Source: Mytilisepta virgata (Eukaryota; Mollusca; Bivalvia; Mytilida; Mytilidae). Taken from it: a stretch of 64,000 nt of DNA. Positions 24,646 through 34,350 of this stretch are shown piece by piece (within the stretch, counting starts at the first letter, position 1; every line of letters begins with the position of its first letter). The notes beneath the pieces are model-generated. The model was not told where the DNA came from. It worked only from the letters and a program-made list of their open reading frames with translations, and did no database searches. The stretch spans positions 38,828,150-38,892,149 of the forward strand of contig CM051514.1 in NCBI GenBank assembly GCA_028015205.1, given 5' to 3'. The translations under genes and the position numbers were made by a program.

Positions 24646-25396
24646 ATACGCCCGTCGTCTTGTGAAAAAAACATAATAAATGTTTCTGGAATCCCCCTTT
24701 ACTTAGTAGAGCTGCTGGTGGGATGTATATGGAAACCCGAAATAAGCGTGTAAAATTTTAAGCAATAGACATGATAGAGGTACTCCGCGAAATGTGACGA
24801 AAAAAGATTACCCTTTTTACCAAAAAGCTCAATAAAAATTCAATAACTCAAAAATAAAATAAAGAATCATCACGAAAAAGTAAAAAGATCTTCAGATTAA
24901 TATAACTAACACGAGTGTCAAGTTGTATGCAATAATCATAAATAGTTTCTGAGATAAGGCGCGACATCTGAACGTCCCCCCTTTTTTTTACAGAAAACTC
25001 AATAACTCTAAATAAAATTTTGAATCATCACCAAAAAGTATACAGATCTTTAGATTAATATAACTAAGAAGTGTGTAACGTTTTAAGCAATAATCATAAA
25101 TCGTTTGGATACGGCGCAACATCTGAGAAAAACACACCCCTGTTTTAGTTACAAAGCCCCGTAACTCAAAAAGTTTTAATCTTATTTTCAGCAAAAAGTA
25201 TACAGATCGTTTGAACATCATAAGAAACAACTATGTTAAGTTTCATGAAATTTGGATAAGTTGTTCTCAAGTTACAGTGCGACATGTTTACGACGGACAG
25301 ACGGATAGACGGACAGACGGACGCCGGACGTACGGACAGACGGACGCCGGACATTTGTATACCATAATACGTCCCGTCAAAATTTTGACGGGCGTA
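24646..25396 (+). mobile_element. 751-bp Helentron/HINE-like non-autonomous element
   Basis: The ends ATACGCCCGTC (24646-24656) and GACGGGCGTAT (25387-25396) are inverted repeats. The interior has about four direct copies marked by GCAATA(A/G)(T/A)CAT at 24762, 24929 and 25087 (spacing 167 and 158) and a last copy near 25246. A GACGGACAGACGG-type tract follows (25293-25347), and the right end is a perfect 20-base palindrome, CCCGTCAAAATTTTGACGGG (25373-25392). Terminal inverted repeats, a ~160-bp core, a simple tract and a 3' hairpin fit HINE/pearl-type elements known from bivalves. The family name is inference. Confidence 0.65.
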
Positions 25397-25619
25397 TAAA
25401 AATCCAAATATCAGAACACTATTAAGTCTTCATCATTAAGAAGAACTCGCAATGACTGGTAAGCTCTCGGCCCTACCCTCGCCCCTCCAAATAAAAACAA
25501 AAACAGAGAATAGATTCGTACCCTAATCCAAGAAAGAACAAAAACCCACATTATAAAAGACAGCAACGTGTTAGTACTGACAGTGTGTTCATAATCGAGG
25601 TTATCAACCTTCATATCTA
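25397..25619. other. intergenic, nothing recognised
   Basis: A minus-strand 67-codon frame has no recognisable features. Confidence 0.4.
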
Positions 25620-25859
25620 CAAAACTGATAATTAAAGGTTGGGGGCCAACAGTTTAATCAAATATGTCTGGAGAAATTCACCAAAGAAATCCAGTCTACT
25701 TAATTAGAGAGAAATGTTATGAAAGTACAAAAATTTATGTTACAGCAATATTAATTAACTTCTACATCAAAGCTACTCTATATATTTATGCAATTTAAAT
25801 TATCTTTAATGTAGAAGTTAATTTATTTTGCCATTTATTTCATATTTTTCACGTTTCTA

Positions 25860-26085
25860 TATATTACAGTGAAACACGTGAGAATGTTCAGGACGTAAAT
25901 CCATATAATACTCCAACTCTGGTTCTTCCTAACAATTTATTTATTTATAAATCAAGAACATTAATTGATGTACTATAAACTATGCAGTAGGAGGGTCCAC
26001 TCTCCTCAGTATTAAATACTTTCTAATGAATGGAGCTGTAAAATGCATAATTTGATATGAAGAAAGAAGTGTTTCTGTTGTTGTT

Positions 26086-26122
<37 letters not shown>

Positions 26123-27560
26123 CAAAGTTTATTCTGAACATATTTTATCGATTTCAGTTTCTAAATTTTTTTCTCTGTACAATGAAATTCAGATAATGAC
26201 TTGAATAAGTACTCAAACTCCGGTCCTTCCTAACAATACTAAAATCCTATATTTTTCTCTGCACAGTGAACACGTGAGAATTATAAGGACTTAAATAAGC
26301 ACTCCAACTCTGTTCCATCCTAACAAAACTAAAATCCTATATTTTTCTCTGTACGATGAACGACATGAGAAGATAATGACTTAAATAAGGACTCCAACTC
26401 TGGTACTTCCTAGCAATACTAAAATCCTATGTTGTTCTCTGTACAGTGAAACATGTGAGAATGATAAGGACTTAAAGCCAATAACTATGGTCATTCCTAA
26501 AAATACTTAAATTCATTTATATAACCTGTTTTCGAGACACACAGTAGGAAAGTTTTGTACATGTAGATAAAACAAATGTATCTGTAGGTGAATCGTGAGG
26601 AATGCTATATTGACAAAACTACAATTTCAAGTTTAACGTTACTAGACTACACTGATGGAATCCACGAAAAACATTGTCCATATCACTATACATAACATTA
26701 AGGGTAATGCAAAGCTTTCCAACCCAAATGATCTCAGGTGCTCCATAAAAGATTTCGTTGTATAGCTTTCAACAAGATGAAAGACAAAACTGACAATTAA
26801 AGGTTTGGGGACAACAGTTTATGTCTGGAGGAATTCACCAGAGAAATCAAGTCTACTGGTTAGCTTTTCATCATAGAGAGAAATGTCATGAATGTACAAA
26901 AATGTATGTTACGACATTGTTAATTAACTTCTACATCAAAGCTACTCTATATAGTTAGGCAATTTAAATTATCTTTGATGTAGAAGATAACTTATTTTGC
27001 CATTAATTTCATATTTTTCACGTTTCTATGTACAGTGAAACACGTGAAAATGATCAGGACTTAAATCCATATGATACTCCAACTCTGGTACTAACATACT
27101 AAAATCGTATATTTTTTTTTCTGTACAGTTAACCACGTGAGGATGATAAGGACTGAAATAAGGACTCCAACTCTGTTCCTTCAAAACAATACTAATATCC
27201 TTTATTTTTCTTTGAACAGTGAAACACGTGAGAATGATAAGGACTTAGATAAGGACTCAAACACTGGTCCTTCAAAACAATACTTAATTCCTATATTTTT
27301 CTCTAAAGAGTGAAACACGGGAGAATGATAAGGACTAAAATCAGGAATTTAACTCTGGTCCATCCTAACAATACAAAAATGAAATATTTTTCTCTGTACA
27401 ATGAAACACGTCAGAATGAAAAGGACTTAAATAAGGATTTCAATCTGGTCCTTCCTAACAATACTATAATCCTATATTGTTCTCTGCACCGTGAAACATG
27501 TGAGAATGATAAGGACTTAAAGCAAATAACTCTGGTCATTCCTAAAAATACTAAAATTAT
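25860..27560 (+). repeat. ~91-bp minisatellite in two blocks, with splice-acceptor-like sequence
   Basis: Units share GAAACACGTGAGAATGATAA, GGACTTAAATAAGGACTC, CAACTCTGGTCCTTCCTAAC and TATTTTTCTCTGTACAG. In the second block CACGTG or a variant falls at 27134, 27225, 27316, 27407 and 27497, a spacing of 90-91 bp. The first block (about 25860-26520) has four more, some degenerate. A single further copy lies at 29190-29320. Each unit has CCTAAC/TACTAAA (branch-point-like) 20-30 bp before a pyrimidine stretch ending CAG, so it imitates a 3' splice site. The CACGTG is a canonical E-box core. Whether either is used is unknown. Confidence 0.75.
26083..26120 (+). repeat. poly-T tract
   Basis: An almost uninterrupted run of T after GTTGTTGTT (about 31 Ts). 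It may be an old retroposon tail in minus orientation or simple slippage sequence. Confidence 0.8.
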
Positions 27561-27701
27561 TTATATATATCTTCTTTGTGAGACACACAGTAGAACAGTT
27601 TTGTACATGATGTAGACAAAAAATTTTCTGTAGGTGAATCGTAAAGGAATGTTATATGGACAAAACTAAAATTTCAAGTTCACCGTTACTAGACTACACT
27701 G

Positions 27702-27887
27702 ATGGAATCCACGAAAATTATTCTGAATATAACGAAACATGAAATCAAGGATAATGCGAAGCTTTCAAACCCAAATGATCTCAGGTGCTCCATAAAAGTA
27801 TTTCGTCAACAAGATGAATATTCCTACGCTGAAAAGTATACGTGTTATTACTTGTGTGATAACAATATCTGTGTGAAATTATTATAA
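27702..27887 (+). other. 61-codon open frame, partner of a truncated frame at 26656
   Basis: Starts ATGGAATCCACG and ends with a cysteine-containing tail (YTCYYLCDNNICVKLL). The corresponding frame in the upstream duplicate (26656-26766) keeps KLSNPNDLRCSIK and stops at TAG after 37 codons. An in-frame TAG lies nine bases before the ATG of the downstream copy, so it would need its own start or an upstream splice. No family recognised. It is listed because the frame is partly conserved between duplicates. Confidence 0.2.
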
Positions 27888-27889
27888 TT

Positions 27890-28404
27890 TATTTATTACT
27901 TTTATTTCCATAATTTATATATCTGCTGATGTTTTAAATTGTTCTGATTGTTACTTTAAACTAAATAAGCCTTTTCGGCCTTGATCATTCATGTAAAAAT
28001 GACACGATCGTGAACCTTTCAAAACATGCATTGCATAATATAAGGACAATAACAAACATTAAAAAAATTATCATAGTCATTTTTGGCAACGACTCAATGG
28101 CGAATACATCTAGGTTATTAAATTTAGTTTAAACTTATTTACTAGTATTTATAGTATATAAGGAAACAGTTTTATCAACTTATGCTAGTCCCTCTCCATT
28201 TCTTGGGTGCAAGAGCACCCTGCAGCGGAGTCTTAAACTGCTTTAACAGCCATTTTTCGTCCCCATTCAAAGTCGATAGGACGTCACAAGTTTGATTCTT
28301 GAAATTTTTATCCCAAAGGGGAATCGAAACAGGAGCTTTTGTTTTGTAGTCCGATGCGCAAACCCATACACTAAGGCGCCCTTAAATCTAGGTAGTTTAT
28401 CGTA
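27890..28404. other. intergenic, nothing recognised
   Basis: AT-rich, no supported feature. Confidence 0.5.
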
Positions 28405-29040
28405 ACTAATATTGATCACTAGCCTATCAAAACTTAGGCTCTGATTCCAATCGAACTCTTGGCCGATCAAGTTCTCCTGCTTTCCCCACCAATAACATGG
28501 CCTCCACAATATCTGGCTATTAGATAATGATCTTAGAAGTTGCGCCTGAACATCAATTAACTAATTTGGGCATCTCTGGCCTCCCGATAGATAGTTATAA
28601 TAGGATTTTCAGGATGTAATGGACATCACTGAATTATCAGTTAAATGCAGAAAAAATCACGTGTTTATGAACGACTAAGAAATCTCAATGATTTTTATTT
28701 CAATATAAGGGATTTGTTTATAGGAAAATCTTGCGGCTTATAACAAAGTAATTGTATTATATGTCATCACGTTTTATACCTCACGATTTTCAACAAAGAA
28801 TTCCAACGGACTAATAAAAATATAAGCTGAGGGTTCTTTTTAATAATTATCAGGTTCACACCAGTACAGTTTACTGCCGAAAAACAACAAACATTCCTTG
28901 GAACATGTTTATTATTATAATTTACAAATAAGAATATCAATAAAATGTTATAAATGTAAAACAAATTTAACAATAATACATAAATCTTCTTTTTGCAGCA
29001 TTACAGGTGAAGTAATGGAAGCAACCAAAATAAATAATTT
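28405..29040 (+). repeat. third dispersed copy of the SINE-remnant/TCACG composite
   Basis: Begins with a decayed SINE (TGATCACTAGCCTATCAAAA, then CCAATCGAACTCTTGGCCGA and CACCAATAACATGGCCTCC) and continues through TCACGTTTTATACCTCACGA (28767-28786), AATATAAGCTGAGGGTTC, CAGTTTACTG and an acceptor-like CTTTTTGCAGCATTACAG (about 28989-29006). The order is the same as at 6600-7215 and 9845-10310. The minus-strand frames across it are shared with the array by descent and are not evidence of a gene. Confidence 0.65.
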
Positions 29041-29189
29041 TAGGGCATATATACTAGTTTCAAGGTGGATCTGATTTTCATTTCTGGCGTTCTCATTTTC
29101 TGTATTTTGCAGAGGTTCAAACTGTATTCTTTGCCATTTATATCTCTTAAAAGAACGGTAATATATACTTTGTATTTTTTTTTGCCAGT

Positions 29190-29325
29190 TGCCTATTGCA
29201 ATTAAGGACTCTAATAACAATACTAAAATATTTATATTTTTCTCTGTACAGTTAAACATGTGAAAATGATAAGGGCTTAAAGCCAATAACTCTGGTCCTT
29301 CTTAAAAATACTAAAATCTTTTATC
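29190..29325 (+). repeat. isolated copy of the ~91-bp minisatellite unit
   Basis: Contains AAGGACTCTAATAACAATAC, TTTTTCTCTGTACAG, CATGTGAAAATGATAAGGGC and AACTCTGGTCCTTCTTAAAA, matching the 25.9-27.5 kb minisatellite in order and orientation. Confidence 0.75.
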
Positions 29326-31985
29326 CAACTTGTGTATTTTCCCCTTTGATAAGACTTGTAATCCATACATTTATTTCTATATTTTGAAGAATAGCTCTCC
29401 TAATTGTGTGATACCCTTTGACGTGATGACCAGGTAGGATCAACAAATTACAGACAAAAAGGAAGCAAGCCTTTGTAATATTTTATGGGATAGGAAGTTG
29501 AAACAAAAATGCGGGCACTAAAATTTCAAAATTTGGTGGAAAACATATGCATAAGCACACACGGAAAAGTAAATTAAAGTAAAGAATATTTCCCTTTCAT
29601 GGTTATTGTCTCACTGAAATTTTTAATCTTTTATTTTTAAAGACAAAAACATCCATTTTCATGCACAATTTTTTCAAGAGATTTTATATATTTGCATACT
29701 GGTATGTATTTCAAACTACCCGTAAAAAAAGCTATTTGCTTATATTTGCTTTTTTTATTTTCTAAAAACTCCCAACAACTCCAAAATCACCTAGGGCACA
29801 AAGCACGCACACTTCCACTTATACATGTATCCAAAAGTATTCCTAGTATTCCAAACATCTACATGTATGAGATCTGTTTAGTATGAACACGTTTTCGTTA
29901 TGGAGATTCTTAGAAAAGCTTAAAACCACCGTGTAGCAATGTCGGTTGAGAGATCAGCTAAATTTAGCAAATGAGTCTATAAATAAGACTTAAATCCATA
30001 TCACGATAAAAAAAAATTGTACAAAATTTATATGATGTCGAGATTGCCTCTGTTTTTTTCTGTTATTTCTATATTCAAAGCAGCTATAAATAGAAAAATA
30101 AATTCACAACCTAAATCGCCCCCGAATGATGCGCATTTCTGATTAACCTTGATAGGGTATAGAATTTTGGAATCCGATTTCAAAATTGACAAATTTTTTG
30201 CAGAGTCACTGATTCTTTCTAGGGATATAGAAATATTTCTAACGAGTAAGAACTCTCCGCGAATTCGCTTGAATTCTGACTTTTTATTATAATCAAAAGG
30301 TGACTCACGAATCGTGTGAATTCACAAAGGGGAATCTGCAAATAAAGAACTGTTAGATCAGCATTTGGGTTAATAAAAAACCAGGGCTATTATTTTTATC
30401 CTAATCAGAAAATGATATAAAAGGTATATTAACGTCATCTATCGATTTAATGTTCATAATATTTCATAACAATGGAACTTTGCTACGCTTAAAATAAAGT
30501 GTAATTACGTGCATTCGCATTTGATTTGCTATTGATAGACTAATTAACAAAATGAACAACACATTGATTGTACTTCTGTTGACATATTATCTATTTCTAC
30601 AATATTAGTGCAACATAAGTGATTTAATGATGAACTGCAAATATCCAGGTATTGCTGGTACATGTATAGAGCCAGGTATACGCGTGTCTGCACATCATTG
30701 CATATTTCAGTAAGAAGCATTTTTAGATTGAGCATAAGAAATCTGAGGTTAACAACAATCTATAGATGGATTCCGACAAACCTCCACCACGCCTCCTTCT
30801 TAAATATAAACTGAAAACAATTTGCTTATAACTTAAAACATGCATTCTGTAATATCTTTCTTAGCTCACCTGATGTCATTAATTTGACAGCGTGCAATGA
30901 CTAGACAAATCACGCCTTGTGAAAATCTTATTTCGTGTAAATCCACTGTTGTTGTTCTTTTGAAATTTTAATTGGTAGAGTTATTAGACAATTAATTGTT
31001 TATTTAGTAACCTTGAGTAATCATACAAGAAATGATTCATTAAAATTTTACTTTTAGCCTGAAATGTGACTCTGGGTTGACAATTTCCATAAAAATAACA
31101 AATGTATCGGAAAATTTTTTAAAAATAGCTAGTGAAATTATTAGTGAAAAACTATTTTAAAATTTGTAAAAGTTAATATTTTTCATTCACTTTGTGCATA
31201 TTTTTTGCAATAAAGGCATGTGATACCTACAATGTTTGGAATAATTCACCTTTTTACCTCAAGTCAGATTTCTATACAATATTGAAAGTCCTTGACCATA
31301 AGTTTTGAGTTGCAAAGATATGCCATCGTGCAACACCACTAACCTCAATGGGTAATTTATATTAAGATCTTCAGATTACTTGGTAATTCTCATTAATTTC
31401 CTATTCTCAATGATTGAAAGTGATTTACAAATATTCATGCCCTTTGTAAGGTTGGTTAAAAAATTTAGTATAAATAAGACTCCTCTTGTCAAATAAGAAA
31501 AATATCTTACAATAAAAACATGATATATTAAATGATATGTGTTGGCCTACAACTTTTGAACAGACCTTAGTTTCGACCTTGCCCATGATACTCTTGACTT
31601 CTAGGTTCGCCATTAGCTGATTTATAGATAGACCGAATATACCGCTTTTGCTTCTAAACATCTAAACACAATAGATTATACGAGTTCAAACATTGCTTAT
31701 GCAGAGAAATTTGGGCTCAACTGATAAGTATTGTCTGTTTTCTTACTAATAGTAGATGGTTCTCAAGCGTACTTCGGCTTCTTTCAACATTAAAAACCAC
31801 CCTAATAAATAGCCATACTTTCATTGAAAGTTACGAAAAAATCAAATTAAAGATGCCTGGTAAATTAATGTTACAAAATATATTTGAAATTTAAATTCAT
31901 AGAATATACATAGATATCTTCGTTTTTAATTTTTTCTGAAGGCAATTTTGATAATTGAAATAATATATGTGTTGTTGTTGTAATA
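29326..31985. other. intergenic, nothing recognised
   Basis: About 2.7 kb of AT-rich unique sequence. Open frames are 63-78 codons or shorter and featureless. A TTAGCTCACCTGATGTCA fragment at about 30862 resembles the end of a mollusc short element. Confidence 0.5.
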
Positions 31986-31987
31986 TA

Positions 31988-32155
31988 CAGTTGACTCTCG
32001 TTATCTCGAACTCTTTTATTTCAAAACTCCTGATAAAGTAATTTTTTGGCCCCAGAATAAACTTTCCACTATATTTCCTTCTGATATCTCAAACTCCCGT
32101 TATCTCAAACTATTTTTGTTGTTCCCTTCCACTTATAGATAACGAGAGCCAAGTG
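31988..32155. mobile_element. 168-bp pogo/Tc1-mariner-like MITE
   Basis: The ends CAGTTGACTCTCGTTATCT and (minus strand) CACTTGGCTCTCGTTATCT are inverted repeats of about 19 bp with two mismatches, flanked by TA on both sides (31986-31987 and 32156-32157), the target duplication of the Tc1/mariner/pogo superfamily. The interior has further copies of CTCGAACTC/CTCAAACT(C). No coding capacity. Confidence 0.8.
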
Positions 32156-32289
32156 TATGTATTGTGAGACTGTAGATCTAATCTTTGTTGAATCGCTCAA
32201 CACATGTTTAGAATTTCGTTTATTTTAGAAAAAACTGCTTAATTTGAAACCCTTGATTTTTTAAGTCCGAAAGAATCATCTCATATATA

Positions 32290-32400
32290 ACAGTCTGATT
32301 TTTTTACGGACGGATGGATGATTGTACCGACAACCTAAGCCGTATTTTACCGTGTTTGCTCACGAGGTAATCATAACAGTTAAAAGGAAGACATGACATC
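32290..32400 (-). repeat. fragment of a tRNA-SINE 3' part
   Basis: GGACGGATGGATGATTGTACCGAC with CACGAGGTAA and GGAAGACATGACA matches, with gaps, the left part of the SINE at 39255-39512 (GATGGATGAATGTACTAGACC...CACGAGGTAACTG...GGAAGACATATCAC). Confidence 0.5.
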
Positions 32401-32514
32401 CATTTGCACAGGCCATTTAATTAATTTCGATTCTTTGGTGAATGTAAATGTTAATCCATGACTTAGAGATTAAAATATACATAAAATGTTCTCGTTATGA
32501 AAGGAGCAACATTT

Positions 32515-32520
32515 TTTATT
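32515..32520 (-). terminator. polyadenylation signal for the TRIM-like gene
   Basis: TTTATT on the plus strand is AATAAA on the minus strand, about 91 bases after the TGA stop. Position and strand fit, but usage is inferred. Confidence 0.5.
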
Positions 32521-32610
32521 GATGATAATTTTTTTTAAATGATAAAGGTAATTATGAAAATGTTTCTTTTAAGGATTCAAAAATCAAAACGATTGTATTC
32601 CTAAATTTTT

Positions 32611-34326
32611 TCATCTGCATTGCCCATGTTGTTGAATCTTATAAACAAAAATCCCACCACCTTTGTTGCAAATAACAAGAATGTTATTCTTTTTGTCGCA
32701 ACATATTGCAGTTGGCTTATTAAGTTCATCTGCTTTTGTGAGAATTTCGGTAAATTCAGTCCCATCAGCTGTAATTGCTATGACATTGTTTGACGCCTCT
32801 CCGACGACATAAACTTGTCCTTGACCATCAATGCTGATCCCACGTGGTTTTTTCAATTGTTCACAATGAAATGTCCAATGTGTCTTCCCAGACATATCGC
32901 TGCGTACAACAGATGCACCATCGGAACCAGTGTGATACAAAAATCCTTCGGAATAGCAGATATAAGTGTTATTCTTTAGCTTGTCGGTCTGGATATCGGA
33001 CTTCACATCGTCACTCAGATTTAAAGATTGGACATTAAGGTTACCTAAAGAATAAATTAAAGTACCATTCATCGATGTGAGTCCATAATTGTTCGCCGGA
33101 GTTCTGGCTTTGTTGGTAATTCTCTGCGTTGTCGTGTTCAGAAGTTTGATTTCACGATAGCTGCCGGATGATAAAGCAACAATATCGGGGTCAATGCATG
33201 TAACATCGTAAACCGAGTTGTCCACAAAGTTGACGTCTTTTTTAAATATGCCGTCAACATCAAGGGTCAGAATGCGCTTGCTCGGCGAAAAATCTGCAAT
33301 GAAGATCTGACCAGAAGATGATATTGCGCATCCCGTAATATTTATTCCTGCTTTTCCCTTTGGCGCTTGAACTTTCGTAGAGAGAATCAAATTCATGTTC
33401 GACCTGATCATTTTCGGCAATGCGAAAACATGAGCTTGACTTTCTTTCCAGTTCATTGTCGATATTGTTCTTGGTCGTGTAACAACTCTTACAGTTCCAA
33501 CCGATTTTGTCTTTGATAAAAACAAAGACATTTCATTTGATATACTCATTTCAACATTGACGCGATCAAACTTCGGAGAATTAATTAGATCATTCACAAA
33601 GGTTTCGGACTGTGTTGCAATTTTTCCCAGATTACGCATGCCAAGAAACGTTTGCAAATTGACTGGCTTGTCATCGATTTGAAGTAGAGAGGCTTTCATA
33701 TCTTTCACTTCTTGTTGTTTTTCGTTAATTTCATTAATTACGCTTTCTATTTCTTTAGTTTGCAATTCAACTGTATAATCCATCTCGTCGATCAACTTTT
33801 TCTCTAATTGATCTAAATGTTCATTTACCTTAGCTCTAACATTTTTAATGTCCGCACGAAATTTATCGTTCTGTTCTGAAATTAACTTAATATTCCCTTC
33901 TCTGTCTTTCCTCGCCATTGCAAGGTTTCTGATTTGGCATTCTAAATTTTGACCTAGATTTTGAGACAGTGAAGGCGATTTAATGGTTGATTCTATTACA
34001 TCATCTGTAGATATGAAATGGCCGCATTGGTTATGTGTCGATGTCACACATTTTCGGCAACATAGCGTTTTATGTTCCGGACAGAAAAAATCAAATCTTT
34101 CATTATGGTCGGAACAGTATTGCTTTGCTTCTCTGATAATGGGAGGTAACTTTGTGTATTCCTCAATAGAGATGGACTGGTGCCCTTTTGATAGTCGGGA
34201 CAAATCATGGTATTCTTTGCAAGTATTACAGAGACTTTCATCACATTCTGGGCACCAGATGACAGCAGGAACAGACGAATGTCGTAGGTTACATATATCA
34301 CACTCTTTACTATTTGTCGAAGCCAT
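32611..34326 (-). CDS. RING-less TRIM-like protein: two B-boxes, coiled coil, NHL-type beta-propeller
   Basis: 571 residues from ATG at 34326. The open frame extends one codon further to a TTG, which I do not use as a start. Residues 9-49 form a B-box1-type zinc site (CDIC at 9-12, CPEC 25-28, CNTC 33-36, H40, H49). Residues 71-103 form B-box2 (C71, H74, C82, H85, C90, C93, H98/H103). There is no N-terminal RING, so E3 ligase activity cannot be assumed. A charged, heptad-like coiled coil spans about 125-212. From about 325 to the end, repeats such as GCAISSSGQIFIADF, KPRGISIDGQGQVYVVGEAS and KPTAICCDKKNNILVICNK look like NHL propeller blades. Proteins of this layout (TRIM2/3/45/56-like) are greatly expanded in bivalves and often linked to innate responses; a specific role here is not known. 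The coding region has no intron. Confidence 0.93.
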   Translation of the reverse strand: MASTNSKECDICNLRHSSVPAVIWCPECDESLCNTCKEYHDLSRLSKGHQSISIEEYTKLPPIIREAKQYCSDHNERFDFFCPEHKTLCCRKCVTSTHNQCGHFISTDDVIESTIKSPSLSQNLGQNLECQIRNLAMARKDREGNIKLISEQNDKFRADIKNVRAKVNEHLDQLEKKLIDEMDYTVELQTKEIESVINEINEKQQEVKDMKASLLQIDDKPVNLQTFLGMRNLGKIATQSETFVNDLINSPKFDRVNVEMSISNEMSLFLSKTKSVGTVRVVTRPRTISTMNWKESQAHVFALPKMIRSNMNLILSTKVQAPKGKAGINITGCAISSSGQIFIADFSPSKRILTLDVDGIFKKDVNFVDNSVYDVTCIDPDIVALSSGSYREIKLLNTTTQRITNKARTPANNYGLTSMNGTLIYSLGNLNVQSLNLSDDVKSDIQTDKLKNNTYICYSEGFLYHTGSDGASVVRSDMSGKTHWTFHCEQLKKPRGISIDGQGQVYVVGEASNNVIAITADGTEFTEILTKADELNKPTAICCDKKNNILVICNKGGGIFVYKIQQHGQCR

Positions 34327-34350
34327 CAAGCTGAAATAATTTAAAAAAGG
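34327..34350 (-). promoter_or_regulatory. possible 3' splice site just before the TRIM-like start codon
   Basis: On the minus strand the sequence reads CCTTTTTTAAATTATTTCAG then CTTG and ATGG. A T-rich stretch ending in TTTCAG four bases before the ATG has the form of a splice acceptor. The gene may therefore have one or more non-coding 5' exons upstream (toward higher coordinates) with a single coding exon. This is the usual layout for many TRIM-like genes in molluscs, but no donor was identified. Confidence 0.45.

Larger units (their letters stand above)
25620..27830 (+). repeat. ~1165-bp direct duplication, two diverged copies
   Basis: The landmark GA(T/C)AATTAAAGG occurs at 25627 and 26792, an offset of 1165 bp. 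Each copy contains, in order: GGCCAACAG/GGACAACAG, a CTACATCAAAGCTACTCTATAT segment (with an inverted partner ATCTTTGATGTAGAAG about 60 bp on), TTTTTCACGTTTCTAT, several ~91-bp minisatellite units, an AGACACACAGTAG segment, and a short frame starting ATGGAATCCACGAAAA (26656 and 27702). Divergence is moderate with small indels, so the duplication is older than the 3.08-kb array. Confidence 0.75.

Noticed and set aside
26649..26672. Hammerhead-like CTGATGG...CGAAAA
   Set aside because: Core base changed, no stem II, no stem III.
34327..34329. Upstream TTG as start of the TRIM-like protein
   Set aside because: The next codon is ATG in a eukaryotic gene, and a probable splice acceptor lies just before. 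ATG at 34326 is preferred.
33983..34339. 118-codon plus-strand frame and other frames over the TRIM-like gene
   Set aside because: Antisense shadows of the real coding sequence.
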